Below are positions 18,101 through 26,189 of a stretch of DNA of 42,501 nucleotides, in pieces. The stretch is from Bryobacter sp. (GTDB taxonomy: Bacteria > Acidobacteriota > Terriglobia > Bryobacterales > Bryobacteraceae). Under the pieces are notes generated by a model. It had not been told where the DNA came from and made no database searches. It worked only from the letters and a program-made list of their open reading frames with translations. Each line of letters starts with the position of its first letter. The first letter of the stretch is position 1. A program made the translations under genes and the position numbers. The stretch covers positions 1-42,501 of the forward strand of contig JALHNI010000042.1 in assembly GCA_022843605.1 (NCBI GenBank), read 5' to 3'.

Positions 18101-18496
18101 TTAACGGAACCAGAGGCGCCAGGCAACAACGGCGGTAAGCGCTCCGAGAAACGCCATGGAAGCCCAGAGCAGGTTGGCGACGTTAAGCCACTGTAGTTTG
18201 CCATGTGCCAGTTCACCGGGCTTCTCGGGATCATACCTTACGTCCAGCATATGTCCGGCGCGGGTCCTGCGCCAGGCATCCTGATCCAGGGGGACGCGGA
18301 GCCGATGGCCCGCAAAGTCCACCCAACAGTGAAACCAGCCGCCATACGGCTGCGGTTCTTTTTCGACTACCAAGGCGACGGCCATGACGAGGCGTGAGCG
18401 GGAGCGCTTTCCCGCCAGCAGGACCCAGGCGGGAAGGACGATCAACAGCGAGGAAATGAGCCCTATAGCGGCAGGCAGAGCGGGATTGTTACGCAC
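18101..18496 (-). CDS. DUF3592-like small membrane protein
   Basis: This 131-residue protein has a membrane helix near residues 7-27 (LPAAIGLISSLLIVLPAWVL), a central soluble part and a second helix near 105-127. The middle contains FHCWVDFAGHRLRVPLDQD and the MLDVRYDPEKPGE segment, the V-x-Y-D/N-P-x-x-P pattern typical of DUF3592 proteins. No enzymatic role is known for that family. It begins 8 bases after the stop of the CpsD-like ATPase and is probably the last gene of that operon. Confidence 0.7.
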   Translation of the reverse strand: MRNNPALPAAIGLISSLLIVLPAWVLLAGKRSRSRLVMAVALVVEKEPQPYGGWFHCWVDFAGHRLRVPLDQDAWRRTRAGHMLDVRYDPEKPGELAHGKLQWLNVANLLWASMAFLGALTAVVAWRLWFR

Positions 18497-18504
18497 TCTT
18501 TCGT

Positions 18505-19404
18505 CTAGCCTCGATGGGGATTCATCACGACACCGAGGATGCGTTCCGCGGGCATGTGCGTGGTGGCGCGTTGGGCTTCGGCGAACGGCGTGTGGCCAGG
18601 CCGCAGTACCAATAGGCTCGCGTCGGCGATGTGCGAAAGGATCTCGGCGTCGGAGGTGGTTTCAAAGGCCGGCCCGTCCAGCACCACCCAATCGAAGCAT
18701 TGCCTCCAATGCTCAATCAAGCTAGGAAGCTTCTGGAGGTCAACCGTATCGATCTGGCTGGCGCCGCCGGCCCCGATGGTCATCGTAAACAGGTTTGTTT
18801 CGGGAACGCGGTGAAGCACCGTCCACCAGGCCTGGTTGGTGAGGCCCCGTGGGCCCTGCAGGGCTTCCGTCAGCCCGGGCGAGGGCAGGATGCCGAGCGA
18901 CTCATGGAGCTTGGGGGCAGCAGTATTCACGTCCACCAGCAGGACCTGCGCATCGGATACTGCGAGAGCGGCGGCCAGGTTGGCGGCGACGAACGTGCGG
19001 CCGTCGCCCACTGAAGGACTCAGCACACTGACTACCTGCAGTGCCTGTCCTCGCTGATTCCAGGCACGTTGCTCCAGGCAGAGCCGGGTGCGCAAAGCGC
19101 GGAACTGCTCGAGATATTCGCGCCGGCATTGCGGATTCAGCACGGCAAAGGTGCGCAAGCAGGCCTGGCTGTCGAGCGCGGGGGGCTCGTACGAGTCGTT
19201 CTCGGCGACCTCCTGGCTGGTTGGCGGAGGAACGGCGGTTTCTGGCGCCGGGGTGGGCTCCACTTCTGGAGGGACAGTTTCGGGCGCTGGAGCCAGGGGC
19301 GCGTCGGCGGGGGTGTCCAACTGGTCGGCCAGGTTGAGCAGATTTTGGGCGAAGGTCTCGGCTGGAACGGAGGTGGGTGCCGCGGCGATGTCTGGCATGG
19401 GCAT
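18505..19404 (-). CDS. CpsD/CapB-like ATPase with altered Walker A and no tyrosine tail
   Basis: This 299-residue protein has a proline- and alanine-rich leader (1-75) and a BY-kinase/ParA-type P-loop domain (about 95-299). The Walker A stretch SPSVGDGRTFVAANLAAALA has Arg136 where kinases have the catalytic Lys of GEGKS/T. Walker A' reads LLVDVNTAAP, with Asn160 in place of the second Asp. Walker B is WVVLDGPAF (about 239-247). The C-terminus ends MNPHRG and has no tyrosine cluster. The family normally phosphorylates itself and regulates the Wzz-type copolymerase at the inner membrane. These changes suggest a weak or dead kinase acting as a structural partner. It starts 2 bases after the stop of the Wzz-TPR gene. 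Confidence 0.82.
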   Translation of the reverse strand: MPMPDIAAAPTSVPAETFAQNLLNLADQLDTPADAPLAPAPETVPPEVEPTPAPETAVPPPTSQEVAENDSYEPPALDSQACLRTFAVLNPQCRREYLEQFRALRTRLCLEQRAWNQRGQALQVVSVLSPSVGDGRTFVAANLAAALAVSDAQVLLVDVNTAAPKLHESLGILPSPGLTEALQGPRGLTNQAWWTVLHRVPETNLFTMTIGAGGASQIDTVDLQKLPSLIEHWRQCFDWVVLDGPAFETTSDAEILSHIADASLLVLRPGHTPFAEAQRATTHMPAERILGVVMNPHRG

Positions 19405-19406
19405 GT

Positions 19407-22400
19407 TTAGTTCACCTCAAACTGCCGCAGCGCCTCAGGCCAATTGCCCTTGCGAACCTGAGTGAGCAGGCGCGCGACTTTGAGGTCCTGCGGTCGGGCG
19501 GCCGCCATCTCCTCGAGAATTGCCGTCGCGTTGCGGCCCATGCCCATGGCGACATAGATGTAGGCCAAGGTATCGTTCACCTCTCGGCTGGACGGCATGA
19601 TGCGCTTGGCCTGCTCGGCGTACTGAAGGGCCGAAGGCAGGTCCTTGCCGGATTTGGCGATGACAAAGGCCAGGTTGTTGAGCACCAGCGGATGGTTGCG
19701 GTCGCGCCGCAGGGCCTCCTGATAAGCCTGTTGAGCCTCGGGCAATCGGCCTCGGGCTGAAAGCAAGGCTCCGTGCAGAAGCCAAGGCCGGGGGTCCTCC
19801 GGGCGCGACTTCTGAAGTTTTTGGAACTCGGCCGAGGCGTCGGTGTGCTTGCCGAGTAGGGCGAGGGCGCCGGCCAGGCCCAGGCGATAGGGGTCATGGT
19901 TTGGAGTTTGAGTAAGCAGCTTCGAGTAGAGGGTTCGAGCGGTCTCTGGATCGCCGTATCGCAACGTGAGGTTCGCCTCCGCTTCGGCGACTGCGGGCTG
20001 ATCCGGCCATTTCGTTGCGGCGCTCTGCATGCTGCGCAGGGCGGCAGCAGACTCACCGCGGGCGGCGTCGAGTTCCGCGGCCAAAAGTGTGGGGCGGAAG
20101 TCCTGCGGCGCCGATTTCTGCGCGGCGCTGATCGCGGCGGCGGCCGACTTTTGTGCGGCGGCGAGTTTGTTCTGGCTGATTTGTGCGCGTGCCAAGGTCA
20201 GCCAAGCTTCGATGTTGGAGGGATCCTGGGCCACCACCTGCTCGAGGCCAGTTTCGGCTTCGCCCGGCTTCTGCCCGGCGAGGTTGGCTTTGGCCTGCAT
20301 CAGTAAGGCCGGGGTAAAGGTGGGGCTGCGCTGCAGCAGGGCGCGCAGTCGATTTTGAGCTAGACCGACCCGACCGCTGAGCAGGTCGGCTTCAGCGAGG
20401 GCCACCCAGCCGGGGGCGTAGTTGGGGTCGAGCATGACGCACTTCTCAAAGTGCTGGCCGGCGCGTTCGAGCTCACCGGCCTGGAGATAGGCGCGGCCCA
20501 AGTGGAAACGGACGAAAGGCGAATTCGGCATTTTGCTCAAGATGCTCTCGAGGCGCGTACGTGCCTGATTGCGGGCAACGGCGCCGGGGGCGTCCAGGTC
20601 CATGGCGGAATGGTAGGCGAGCAGGAGCGGGTCATTGGGTGACCGTGCGAGTTCCTGAGTAATGAATTGGCGGGCGATTGCCGGTCCTTGCTTGGCTACG
20701 ATCATCTCGGCGATTCGGCCTGCGTAGACGGAACGATTTTGGGAGTCCTGATTGAGACCGGTGCGGTAGTAGTCGGTGGCGCGTTCCACGTTGCCGCGAT
20801 GCATCCAAAAATCGCCCAAATCGGAGTAGGCGAGTGGCGTTTTGGCGTGTTCGGTGGCGAGTGCGGCAGTCGCTTGCACCGCGCGTTCGTGTTCGCCGCT
20901 GGCGAAGTCGTGCGCGGCGAGTTGCAGGCCAAACGCAATGCTGTGCAGATGGGCGTACTTGTCCTCGAGCACGGCGCGGGCGGGCGCTAACTGGCGGCGG
21001 TCCATGAGTTGCAAATAGAGCAGGTCATAGCCGGGAGTATAGCGGGGATGGGTTTCCAGGAGTTCGCGAAGCTGCGCTTCGGCATCCTCCTGCGCACCGG
21101 TCTGATAGAGGGTGGAGGCGAGTTGGCTCTTGAGGGCGGCGGCGCCGTCTGAGGTGGGATCCTCGAGTTGACCGAGGGCCTTCTCCATCAGCACGATGGC
21201 TTCGGCGATCAGGTTCCGCTCAATGAGGACCTGGGCGAGCAACCGATGGCCGGCAGGATTCCGAGGCCAACGGTCCGCCAGCCGGCGCGCGATTTCTTCC
21301 ACTTCGCGGAGGAGTGCAACGGGCCGGCCAGGATCACTGAAGTAGAGTTCGTAGCTGAGGTCGCCCAGGCGGACGTGAAGATCCTGCCGGTTCGGCCAAG
21401 CCTCAGCGGCGCGGATCAAATGCTCTCGCGCCTGAGGTGCCCGGCCGTCTTTTAACAGGAGCATGCCCAGTTCGTAGTGGGCTTCGGGATAGCGCGCATC
21501 GAGCTGAAGCGCTTTGCGAAGCAGGAGGGTGGCCGTAGCCGTGTCGCCCTTCTTCAGCGTCGCAATCGCCCGTTGCGTGAGCGCTTCTTTGCTCTCGCGT
21601 TGGCAACCCGCCAGAACCATCAGGATCATCATGACGGTGGTTGCCGCCTGGCCGAGCGGACGGCGCTTCTTCGCCGGCAACAGCAGGGGAGTCGAACGTG
21701 GCAGTTCGGCCAGGACGGGGAAGTCGCCCAGCAGCGCGACATGGTCGATGGTGCGGATCCGGGGCCGGCGCAAGTAGCTTTCGAGTGCCCAGGTATAGCC
21801 CAATAGCAAGCCGCCGATGCCGCCGATAGCCAGTTTGATCGGCCAATTGGGCATCTCCGGCAATGACGGCGCCGACGCCGGTTCAATCAGTTCCACGGTT
21901 TCCCCTTGGCCCCGGCGCTCCATGTCCGAGGCGATTTGCGAATCACGTTGTTTGCGCAACAGTTCGGCGTAGTGTTCTTTCAGCATCGAGTATTCGCGCT
22001 GGATGACGATGCGGTCCATTTCTGCATTGCTGTCGGGTAGATAGCGCGTACGCAGCGCACTGACTTGCGCGGCAAGCTCCCATTCGTCTTTCTCGAGACG
22101 CTTAACGGTGAGTTCGTAGGCTCGCCACTCGGCGCGCAGCCGGCTCACCTGGTTTTGCAGGTCTTCTCGCCGAGTGTCGATCTGGGCGCGGGTTTCATTG
22201 CGTTCCAGACCCTTTAGGCCCTCTTCTGCGGCGCGTAATGCATTCTCTGCGAGCGTGCGATCCGGGTAGCCCGGCGCGTAGCGGATCTTCATTTCCTCGG
22301 CGCGAGCTCGCACGGTGGCTACCTGGGCGCGCTGAGTCTCCAAGGCCCAGGTGGTAATGGGCATGATATTGTCCTTGCGCTGGCTGAGGGCTTCGGCCTG

Positions 22401-23303
22401 GGCCTCCAAGGCACTGAGCAGGGAGCGGCGCAGGTCACGGTCGATGATGGCTACGTTCAACTGGTGCTGCATGTCCGTATGGCGGCGCGCCAAATCATGC
22501 AACTGGCCCGTCTTGATGACGCCTCGGTAGTTGCGGTCCGAATCGCTGGGATCTTCAAGGCCGGCCAGACGTTCTTCCACTTCCCCCAACTGTTCGAGCA
22601 CCGTTTTCACCTGCTGTTGCAGGAATTCGGTGGTGCCGAGCGACTGGTCGCCACGGTAGCGGCGGTTCTCTTCGTAGACCAGTTCCACAATGCGCTGCAC
22701 GACTTTCTGAGCGATCTCCGGCTGCGCATAGCGGAACGTAATCACCATTGTCGGCACCGTTTTCTGCGATTCAGTTGATTCGCTGGCTAAGCGCCGAATC
22801 TGCAGGCTTTCCTGGAATTTGGGCACTAAGTCGGCGACGGGCAGGAATCTGCGGCGCTCCGGGTACAGGCCAAACCGCTCAATAATCTTGGTGGCGGTGA
22901 GCCGGCTACCGACCAGTTGAGCGAGCGCGAAAACGCGCTGGTCGACCTGCATGGCCACGTTGGGGGTGACGTAGCGATCGGCCAGTTGCGGCGGAATGAA
23001 CCGTACTTCGGCCCGGGAGACATAGACGTCCGGATTCCATTGCAGATAAAGCGCGCTAGCGCCAAAGCCGAGCAGAGTTGCAAAGACGATTCGTTTCCAG
23101 TAGTGCCGGAGGGTCCAGACTGCATCGTCCAGCCACGAGATCTCCATCCAGTCGTTCAGGGCGAAGCCCCGTTTAGGGGTTAGCCGTCGTACGGTTGGTT
23201 GCCTGCCGGTTATGTTGCGCTCAGGGGTCACAGTAAACCTAGCGAGGGCATAGTCCTGTAACCCTCGCATGGCAAGTATATGGACCCAATGGCTACTATT
23301 CAT
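19407..23303 (-). CDS. Fusion of Wzz-type copolymerase with a lipobox-like segment and a long TPR domain
   Basis: This 1298-residue protein joins two modules usually encoded separately. Residues about 53-510 form a GumC/Wzz copolymerase: a helix near 71-90 (VFATLLGFGASALYLQW), a Wzz domain, a long coiled coil (about 170-470), and a second helix near 487-507 (LAIGGIGGLLLGYTWAL). A linker carrying RIRTIDHVALLGDFPVLAEL, like the segment that joins Wzz to kinase domains, is followed by VMMILMVLAGCQRES, which looks exactly like a lipoprotein signal with Cys567. Residues about 570-1298 are TPR repeats similar to PEP-CTERM-system TPR lipoproteins. The TPR domain should be periplasmic. The start is uncertain: ATG 23303 is used, but ATG 23147 (MEISWLDDAV) fits the usual family start better. 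It heads a three-gene operon. Confidence 0.85.
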   Translation of the reverse strand: MNSSHWVHILAMRGLQDYALARFTVTPERNITGRQPTVRRLTPKRGFALNDWMEISWLDDAVWTLRHYWKRIVFATLLGFGASALYLQWNPDVYVSRAEVRFIPPQLADRYVTPNVAMQVDQRVFALAQLVGSRLTATKIIERFGLYPERRRFLPVADLVPKFQESLQIRRLASESTESQKTVPTMVITFRYAQPEIAQKVVQRIVELVYEENRRYRGDQSLGTTEFLQQQVKTVLEQLGEVEERLAGLEDPSDSDRNYRGVIKTGQLHDLARRHTDMQHQLNVAIIDRDLRRSLLSALEAQAEALSQRKDNIMPITTWALETQRAQVATVRARAEEMKIRYAPGYPDRTLAENALRAAEEGLKGLERNETRAQIDTRREDLQNQVSRLRAEWRAYELTVKRLEKDEWELAAQVSALRTRYLPDSNAEMDRIVIQREYSMLKEHYAELLRKQRDSQIASDMERRGQGETVELIEPASAPSLPEMPNWPIKLAIGGIGGLLLGYTWALESYLRRPRIRTIDHVALLGDFPVLAELPRSTPLLLPAKKRRPLGQAATTVMMILMVLAGCQRESKEALTQRAIATLKKGDTATATLLLRKALQLDARYPEAHYELGMLLLKDGRAPQAREHLIRAAEAWPNRQDLHVRLGDLSYELYFSDPGRPVALLREVEEIARRLADRWPRNPAGHRLLAQVLIERNLIAEAIVLMEKALGQLEDPTSDGAAALKSQLASTLYQTGAQEDAEAQLRELLETHPRYTPGYDLLYLQLMDRRQLAPARAVLEDKYAHLHSIAFGLQLAAHDFASGEHERAVQATAALATEHAKTPLAYSDLGDFWMHRGNVERATDYYRTGLNQDSQNRSVYAGRIAEMIVAKQGPAIARQFITQELARSPNDPLLLAYHSAMDLDAPGAVARNQARTRLESILSKMPNSPFVRFHLGRAYLQAGELERAGQHFEKCVMLDPNYAPGWVALAEADLLSGRVGLAQNRLRALLQRSPTFTPALLMQAKANLAGQKPGEAETGLEQVVAQDPSNIEAWLTLARAQISQNKLAAAQKSAAAAISAAQKSAPQDFRPTLLAAELDAARGESAAALRSMQSAATKWPDQPAVAEAEANLTLRYGDPETARTLYSKLLTQTPNHDPYRLGLAGALALLGKHTDASAEFQKLQKSRPEDPRPWLLHGALLSARGRLPEAQQAYQEALRRDRNHPLVLNNLAFVIAKSGKDLPSALQYAEQAKRIMPSSREVNDTLAYIYVAMGMGRNATAILEEMAAARPQDLKVARLLTQVRKGNWPEALRQFEVN

Positions 23304-23327
23304 ATCACCCGTTGGTACTAAGCAGGG

Positions 23328-23358
23328 CCTTAGAACCTCGCCTCTGCACTACCTTAGA
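23328..23358. repeat. Direct repeat CCTTAGA, copies at 23328-23334 and 23352-23358
   Basis: Two identical 7-base copies lie 24 bases apart, start to start, in the gap between the Wzz-TPR gene and the enolase-superfamily gene. A CCTCGC/GCGAGG inverted repeat (23336-23341 and 23361-23366) is interleaved. The layout could be a regulator site for the minus-strand polysaccharide operon, but it is short enough to arise by chance. Confidence 0.35.
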
Positions 23359-23414
23359 TAGCGAGGCTAGGTGATTGAAAATGCGCGATCTGAGGCGGCC
23401 GGCCAGTATTGAAT

Positions 23415-24647
23415 CTAGCCGACTACTTCAATGTCCCAACCGAAGCCGGGGCGGTCATGGGCCTGCGTGTACAAGCCGTCCGGACCGCGGGTGATCCGAT
23501 ACTGCTCTTCCCAAACATCGTAGGCAGCCTTCGGCCCGCCGGGGGGAGGCATGAACAATTCGGCCCAGGGTGCGTTTACATTGGCCTGAATCCAATGGGT
23601 AGCGCCATTGAGTCCGCCGCCATGAGGGATGACGGGGATGTCGTAGGCGGAAGCCAGATGGCCGATCTTGATCAGCTCGGTTAGGCCCCCGCACCAATTC
23701 ATGTCCGGCTGCCAGATCGAGGCGCCGTTGGCGTCCAGCAGGTAGCGGAAGCCGTAGCGGCCATACTCGTGTTCTCCGGTGGCGATGCGTGTTGATTTGA
23801 TACTTGAATTCAAACGGCCAAAGCCAGCATAATCATGCGGTTGCAGGACTTCTTCCATCCAGTAGATACGGTAGGGCGCCATCATCTCGGCCATTTCCAC
23901 CGTGTACCGCTCGGTCCAGGCCATCCAGCAATCGAGCATGATTTCGCCATCGGGACCGAGCACATTGCGGGCCCGTTTCACGAGTTCGACGTTTTTCTTC
24001 ATGCCTTCGCGGCCATCGGCGGGGCCATGGGGAATCGCCAGCTTCATCATCTTGAAGCCTGCTTCGGCGTGTTGCTCAATGTCGTTGCCGGTGCAGTAGG
24101 CGGGGATGCGGGTCTTGACGCTACCTCCGATGAGGCGGTAAACGGGCTGGTTGAGCGCCTTACCGATTAAATCCCAGATGGCCAAGTCCACAGCGGAGAC
24201 GGCGTTCATGGTGACGCCCATGCGTCCGTAGTGCATGGTAGAACGCCAGCAGGTGTCCCAGATCCGTTCATAGTCGAAGGGATCTTTTCCCATAATGATC
24301 TTGGACAAGTGATCCGCCACGACGGGGCCGCCGCCCGGGCCGCCGTTGCCATAGCCCTTGAGTCCCTTGTCGGTGGTGATCTCGACGGTGAAACTCGGCA
24401 CTTTGCCGGCATCCGCCATAAACAGCGAACGCGTGGCTTTAAACTCCGGATAGATCGACATGGGATTGGCGACTTCGACGCCCTGTGTCGACCAGGCTCC
24501 TGGAGCCGGCGTGAATGCCGGAATCGGCTTGCGCTGGCGCGTTTTCACCAGGCGAACGCCGGTGATTTTCATGCCACTCTTTTCGCTCTGCCAACCAAAG
24601 GCGGGAAGAGCTCCCAACATCGTGCCTAACATCGTGCGTCGGTTCAT
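23415..24647 (-). CDS. Enolase-superfamily dehydratase, L-rhamnonate dehydratase-like, with signal peptide
   Basis: This 410-residue protein belongs to the mandelate racemase/muconate lactonizing group. Predicted metal ligands are D239 (MLDCWMAW), E265 or E266 (YWMEEVLQP) and E292 (TGEHEYGRYGF), with a catalytic-type His342 in the PHGGG loop. The stretches YERIWDTCWRSTMHYGRMG and QPDMNWCGGLTELIKI closely recall L-rhamnonate dehydratase (RhmD), so a sugar-acid dehydration is likely. The start MNRRTMLGTMLGALPAFG looks like a Tat or Sec signal, unusual for this normally cytoplasmic family but seen in acidobacterial and planctomycete relatives. It is divergent from purC, with a 41-base gap. Substrate is inferred from similarity only. 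Confidence 0.8.
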   Translation of the reverse strand: MNRRTMLGTMLGALPAFGWQSEKSGMKITGVRLVKTRQRKPIPAFTPAPGAWSTQGVEVANPMSIYPEFKATRSLFMADAGKVPSFTVEITTDKGLKGYGNGGPGGGPVVADHLSKIIMGKDPFDYERIWDTCWRSTMHYGRMGVTMNAVSAVDLAIWDLIGKALNQPVYRLIGGSVKTRIPAYCTGNDIEQHAEAGFKMMKLAIPHGPADGREGMKKNVELVKRARNVLGPDGEIMLDCWMAWTERYTVEMAEMMAPYRIYWMEEVLQPHDYAGFGRLNSSIKSTRIATGEHEYGRYGFRYLLDANGASIWQPDMNWCGGLTELIKIGHLASAYDIPVIPHGGGLNGATHWIQANVNAPWAELFMPPPGGPKAAYDVWEEQYRITRGPDGLYTQAHDRPGFGWDIEVVG

Positions 24648-24688
24648 GGAGAAGCATCATATCCTGTTCGGTACCATAAGGGGAACCC

Positions 24689-25579
24689 ATGTCCGAAGCT
24701 TTAATTGAAACGAATCTCGAAGGTTGGCCCGCCCCGAAACGCGGCAAAGTTCGAGATGTATACGCCGCCGGTGAGGATCGCCTGCTGATCGTGACGACGG
24801 ATCGGATTTCCGCCTTCGATTGTGTGTTGGCGTCCGGAATCCCCGGCAAAGGCCGCGTGCTGACGCAGATGTCGCTGTTCTGGTTTGATCTGTTGCAGGA
24901 TCTGGTGCCAAACCATCTGGTGAGCGCCGACGTCCGTGACGTCCCCGGACTGACGGCGCGCGACCAGAGTCTGTTGGAGGGCCGCATCATGTACGCGCAC
25001 AAGTGCGCCATGGTCGATGTCGAATGCGTCGCTCGCGGCTACCTGGTCGGCAGCGGTTGGAAGGACTATCAGCAAAGCGGCGCGATCTGCGGCATTCCAT
25101 TGCCGCCGGGCCTGCTTGATGGTAGCCGTTTGCCGGAGCCGATTTTCACTCCGGCGACGAAAGCCGTCACTGGGCATGATGAGAACGTTTCTTACGCGCA
25201 CGTGGTGGCGAGCATTGGGGAAGAACTCGCGGCCCGCCTGAAGCACCTCACCTTGGCGATCTATGCGCGTGCGGCCGCCCACGCGGAATCGCGCGGCATC
25301 ATTCTGGCGGACACCAAGTTCGAGTTCGGCTTTATCGGCGAGCAACTCACGTTGGCGGACGAGGTGCTGACCCCGGACTCTTCGCGTTTCTGGCCGCGCG
25401 ACACCTGGAAGCCGGGCAGCGCGCAGCTTTCTTTCGACAAGCAGTACGTCCGGAATTACCTCGAGACCCTGGACTGGAATAAGCAGTATCCGGCACCCGC
25501 GCTGCCAACGGACGTGGCCGAGCGCACCGGCGAGAAGTATCGGGAGGCGTACCGGATTCTGACGGGGAAGAGTCTATGA
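24689..25579 (+). CDS. purC: Phosphoribosylaminoimidazole-succinocarboxamide synthase (SAICAR synthetase)
   Basis: This 296-residue protein is the ATP-dependent ligase joining aspartate to CAIR in purine synthesis. The N-terminal KRGKVRDVYAAGEDRLLIVT and DRISAFDCVLASGIPGKGRV segments are classic. The middle has YAHKCAMVDVECVARGYLVGSGWKDY, GLLDGSRLPEPIFTPATKA and the GHDENVSY substrate loop. The C-terminal part has ADTKFEFGF and DEVLTPDSSRFWP. The length suits the longer single-domain form. A purine-rich AAGGGG (24678-24683) precedes the ATG. It is followed by a CvpA-like gene with an ATGA overlap. Confidence 0.96.
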   Translation: MSEALIETNLEGWPAPKRGKVRDVYAAGEDRLLIVTTDRISAFDCVLASGIPGKGRVLTQMSLFWFDLLQDLVPNHLVSADVRDVPGLTARDQSLLEGRIMYAHKCAMVDVECVARGYLVGSGWKDYQQSGAICGIPLPPGLLDGSRLPEPIFTPATKAVTGHDENVSYAHVVASIGEELAARLKHLTLAIYARAAAHAESRGIILADTKFEFGFIGEQLTLADEVLTPDSSRFWPRDTWKPGSAQLSFDKQYVRNYLETLDWNKQYPAPALPTDVAERTGEKYREAYRILTGKSL

Positions 25580-26127
25580 ACTGGCTCGATATTGTCTTCC
25601 TGCTGATCTTCGTCATTTCGATGGCGTCGGGTGCAGTGAAGGGACTCACGCGAATTGTTCTGGGTTTGGCGGCGACGCTGCTCGGCATCGTGCTGGCCGT
25701 GTGGTTCTATGCGAGCGTTGGGGCTTACTTCCTGCCGTACGTGAGTTCCGAGACGATTGCCAACTTCTGCGGATTCGTGACGATCCTTCTGGGGACGTCG
25801 CTGGTGGGTTCGCTGGTCAGCAAGCTGGTTGCTTACTTTTTTCAGGCCGTGGGCCTTGGCTGGCTCGATCGGATGCTCGGCGCCGGCTTTGGCTTCTTGC
25901 GCGCGACCTTGCTGGCGATGGGCCTGCTGGTGGCGCTGGTCTCCTTTGCCCCGAAGCCTCCTTCAAGCGCCGTCCTGAACAGTCGTGCCGCGCCTTACAT
26001 TCTGGAAGCCGCGCGGTTGGTGATCGCGATCGCGCCTGCTGAGATCAGTGGCCAATTCCACACGAGCTATGAGGAAATTCGCGCCCGTTGGAAGAAGGCG
26101 CTTGCGGTGGCCAGCCAGGAAGGTTAG
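25576..26127 (+). CDS. CvpA family membrane protein
   Basis: This 183-residue protein has four predicted membrane helices in residues about 1-120 and a short soluble C-terminal tail. It opens MNWLDIVFLLIFVISMASGA, then VKGLTRIVLGLAATLLGIVL, the CvpA (colicin V production) pattern. A second conserved block includes GLGWLDRMLGAGFGFLRATL. CvpA proteins are linked to colicin V production and envelope integrity. In Enterobacteria cvpA sits beside purF, and here it overlaps purC by ATGA, which suggests co-expression with purine synthesis. The biochemical function is not established. Confidence 0.85.
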   Translation: MNWLDIVFLLIFVISMASGAVKGLTRIVLGLAATLLGIVLAVWFYASVGAYFLPYVSSETIANFCGFVTILLGTSLVGSLVSKLVAYFFQAVGLGWLDRMLGAGFGFLRATLLAMGLLVALVSFAPKPPSSAVLNSRAAPYILEAARLVIAIAPAEISGQFHTSYEEIRARWKKALAVASQEG

Positions 26128-26145
26128 GCCATCGCCCGGATAGCG

Positions 26146-26173
26146 TTCACAGCCGGCGAGGAGTCGATACAAT
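26146..26173 (+). promoter_or_regulatory. Candidate promoter TTCACA-16-TACAAT for the second DUF1549/DUF1553 gene
   Basis: TTCACA at 26146-26151 matches the -35 consensus at 5/6, and TACAAT at 26168-26173 matches the -10 at 5/6, with a 16-base spacer. Transcription would start near 26180, only about 10 bases before ATG 26190. It lies just after the cvpA stop at 26127, where a new operon begins. Confidence 0.5.
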
Positions 26174-26189
26174 AGCGGCAGAACTCCCC

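Noticed and set aside
21600..21650. Stop or frameshift separating the Wzz and TPR parts
   Set aside because: The frame is open throughout; the join is continuous in the given sequence.
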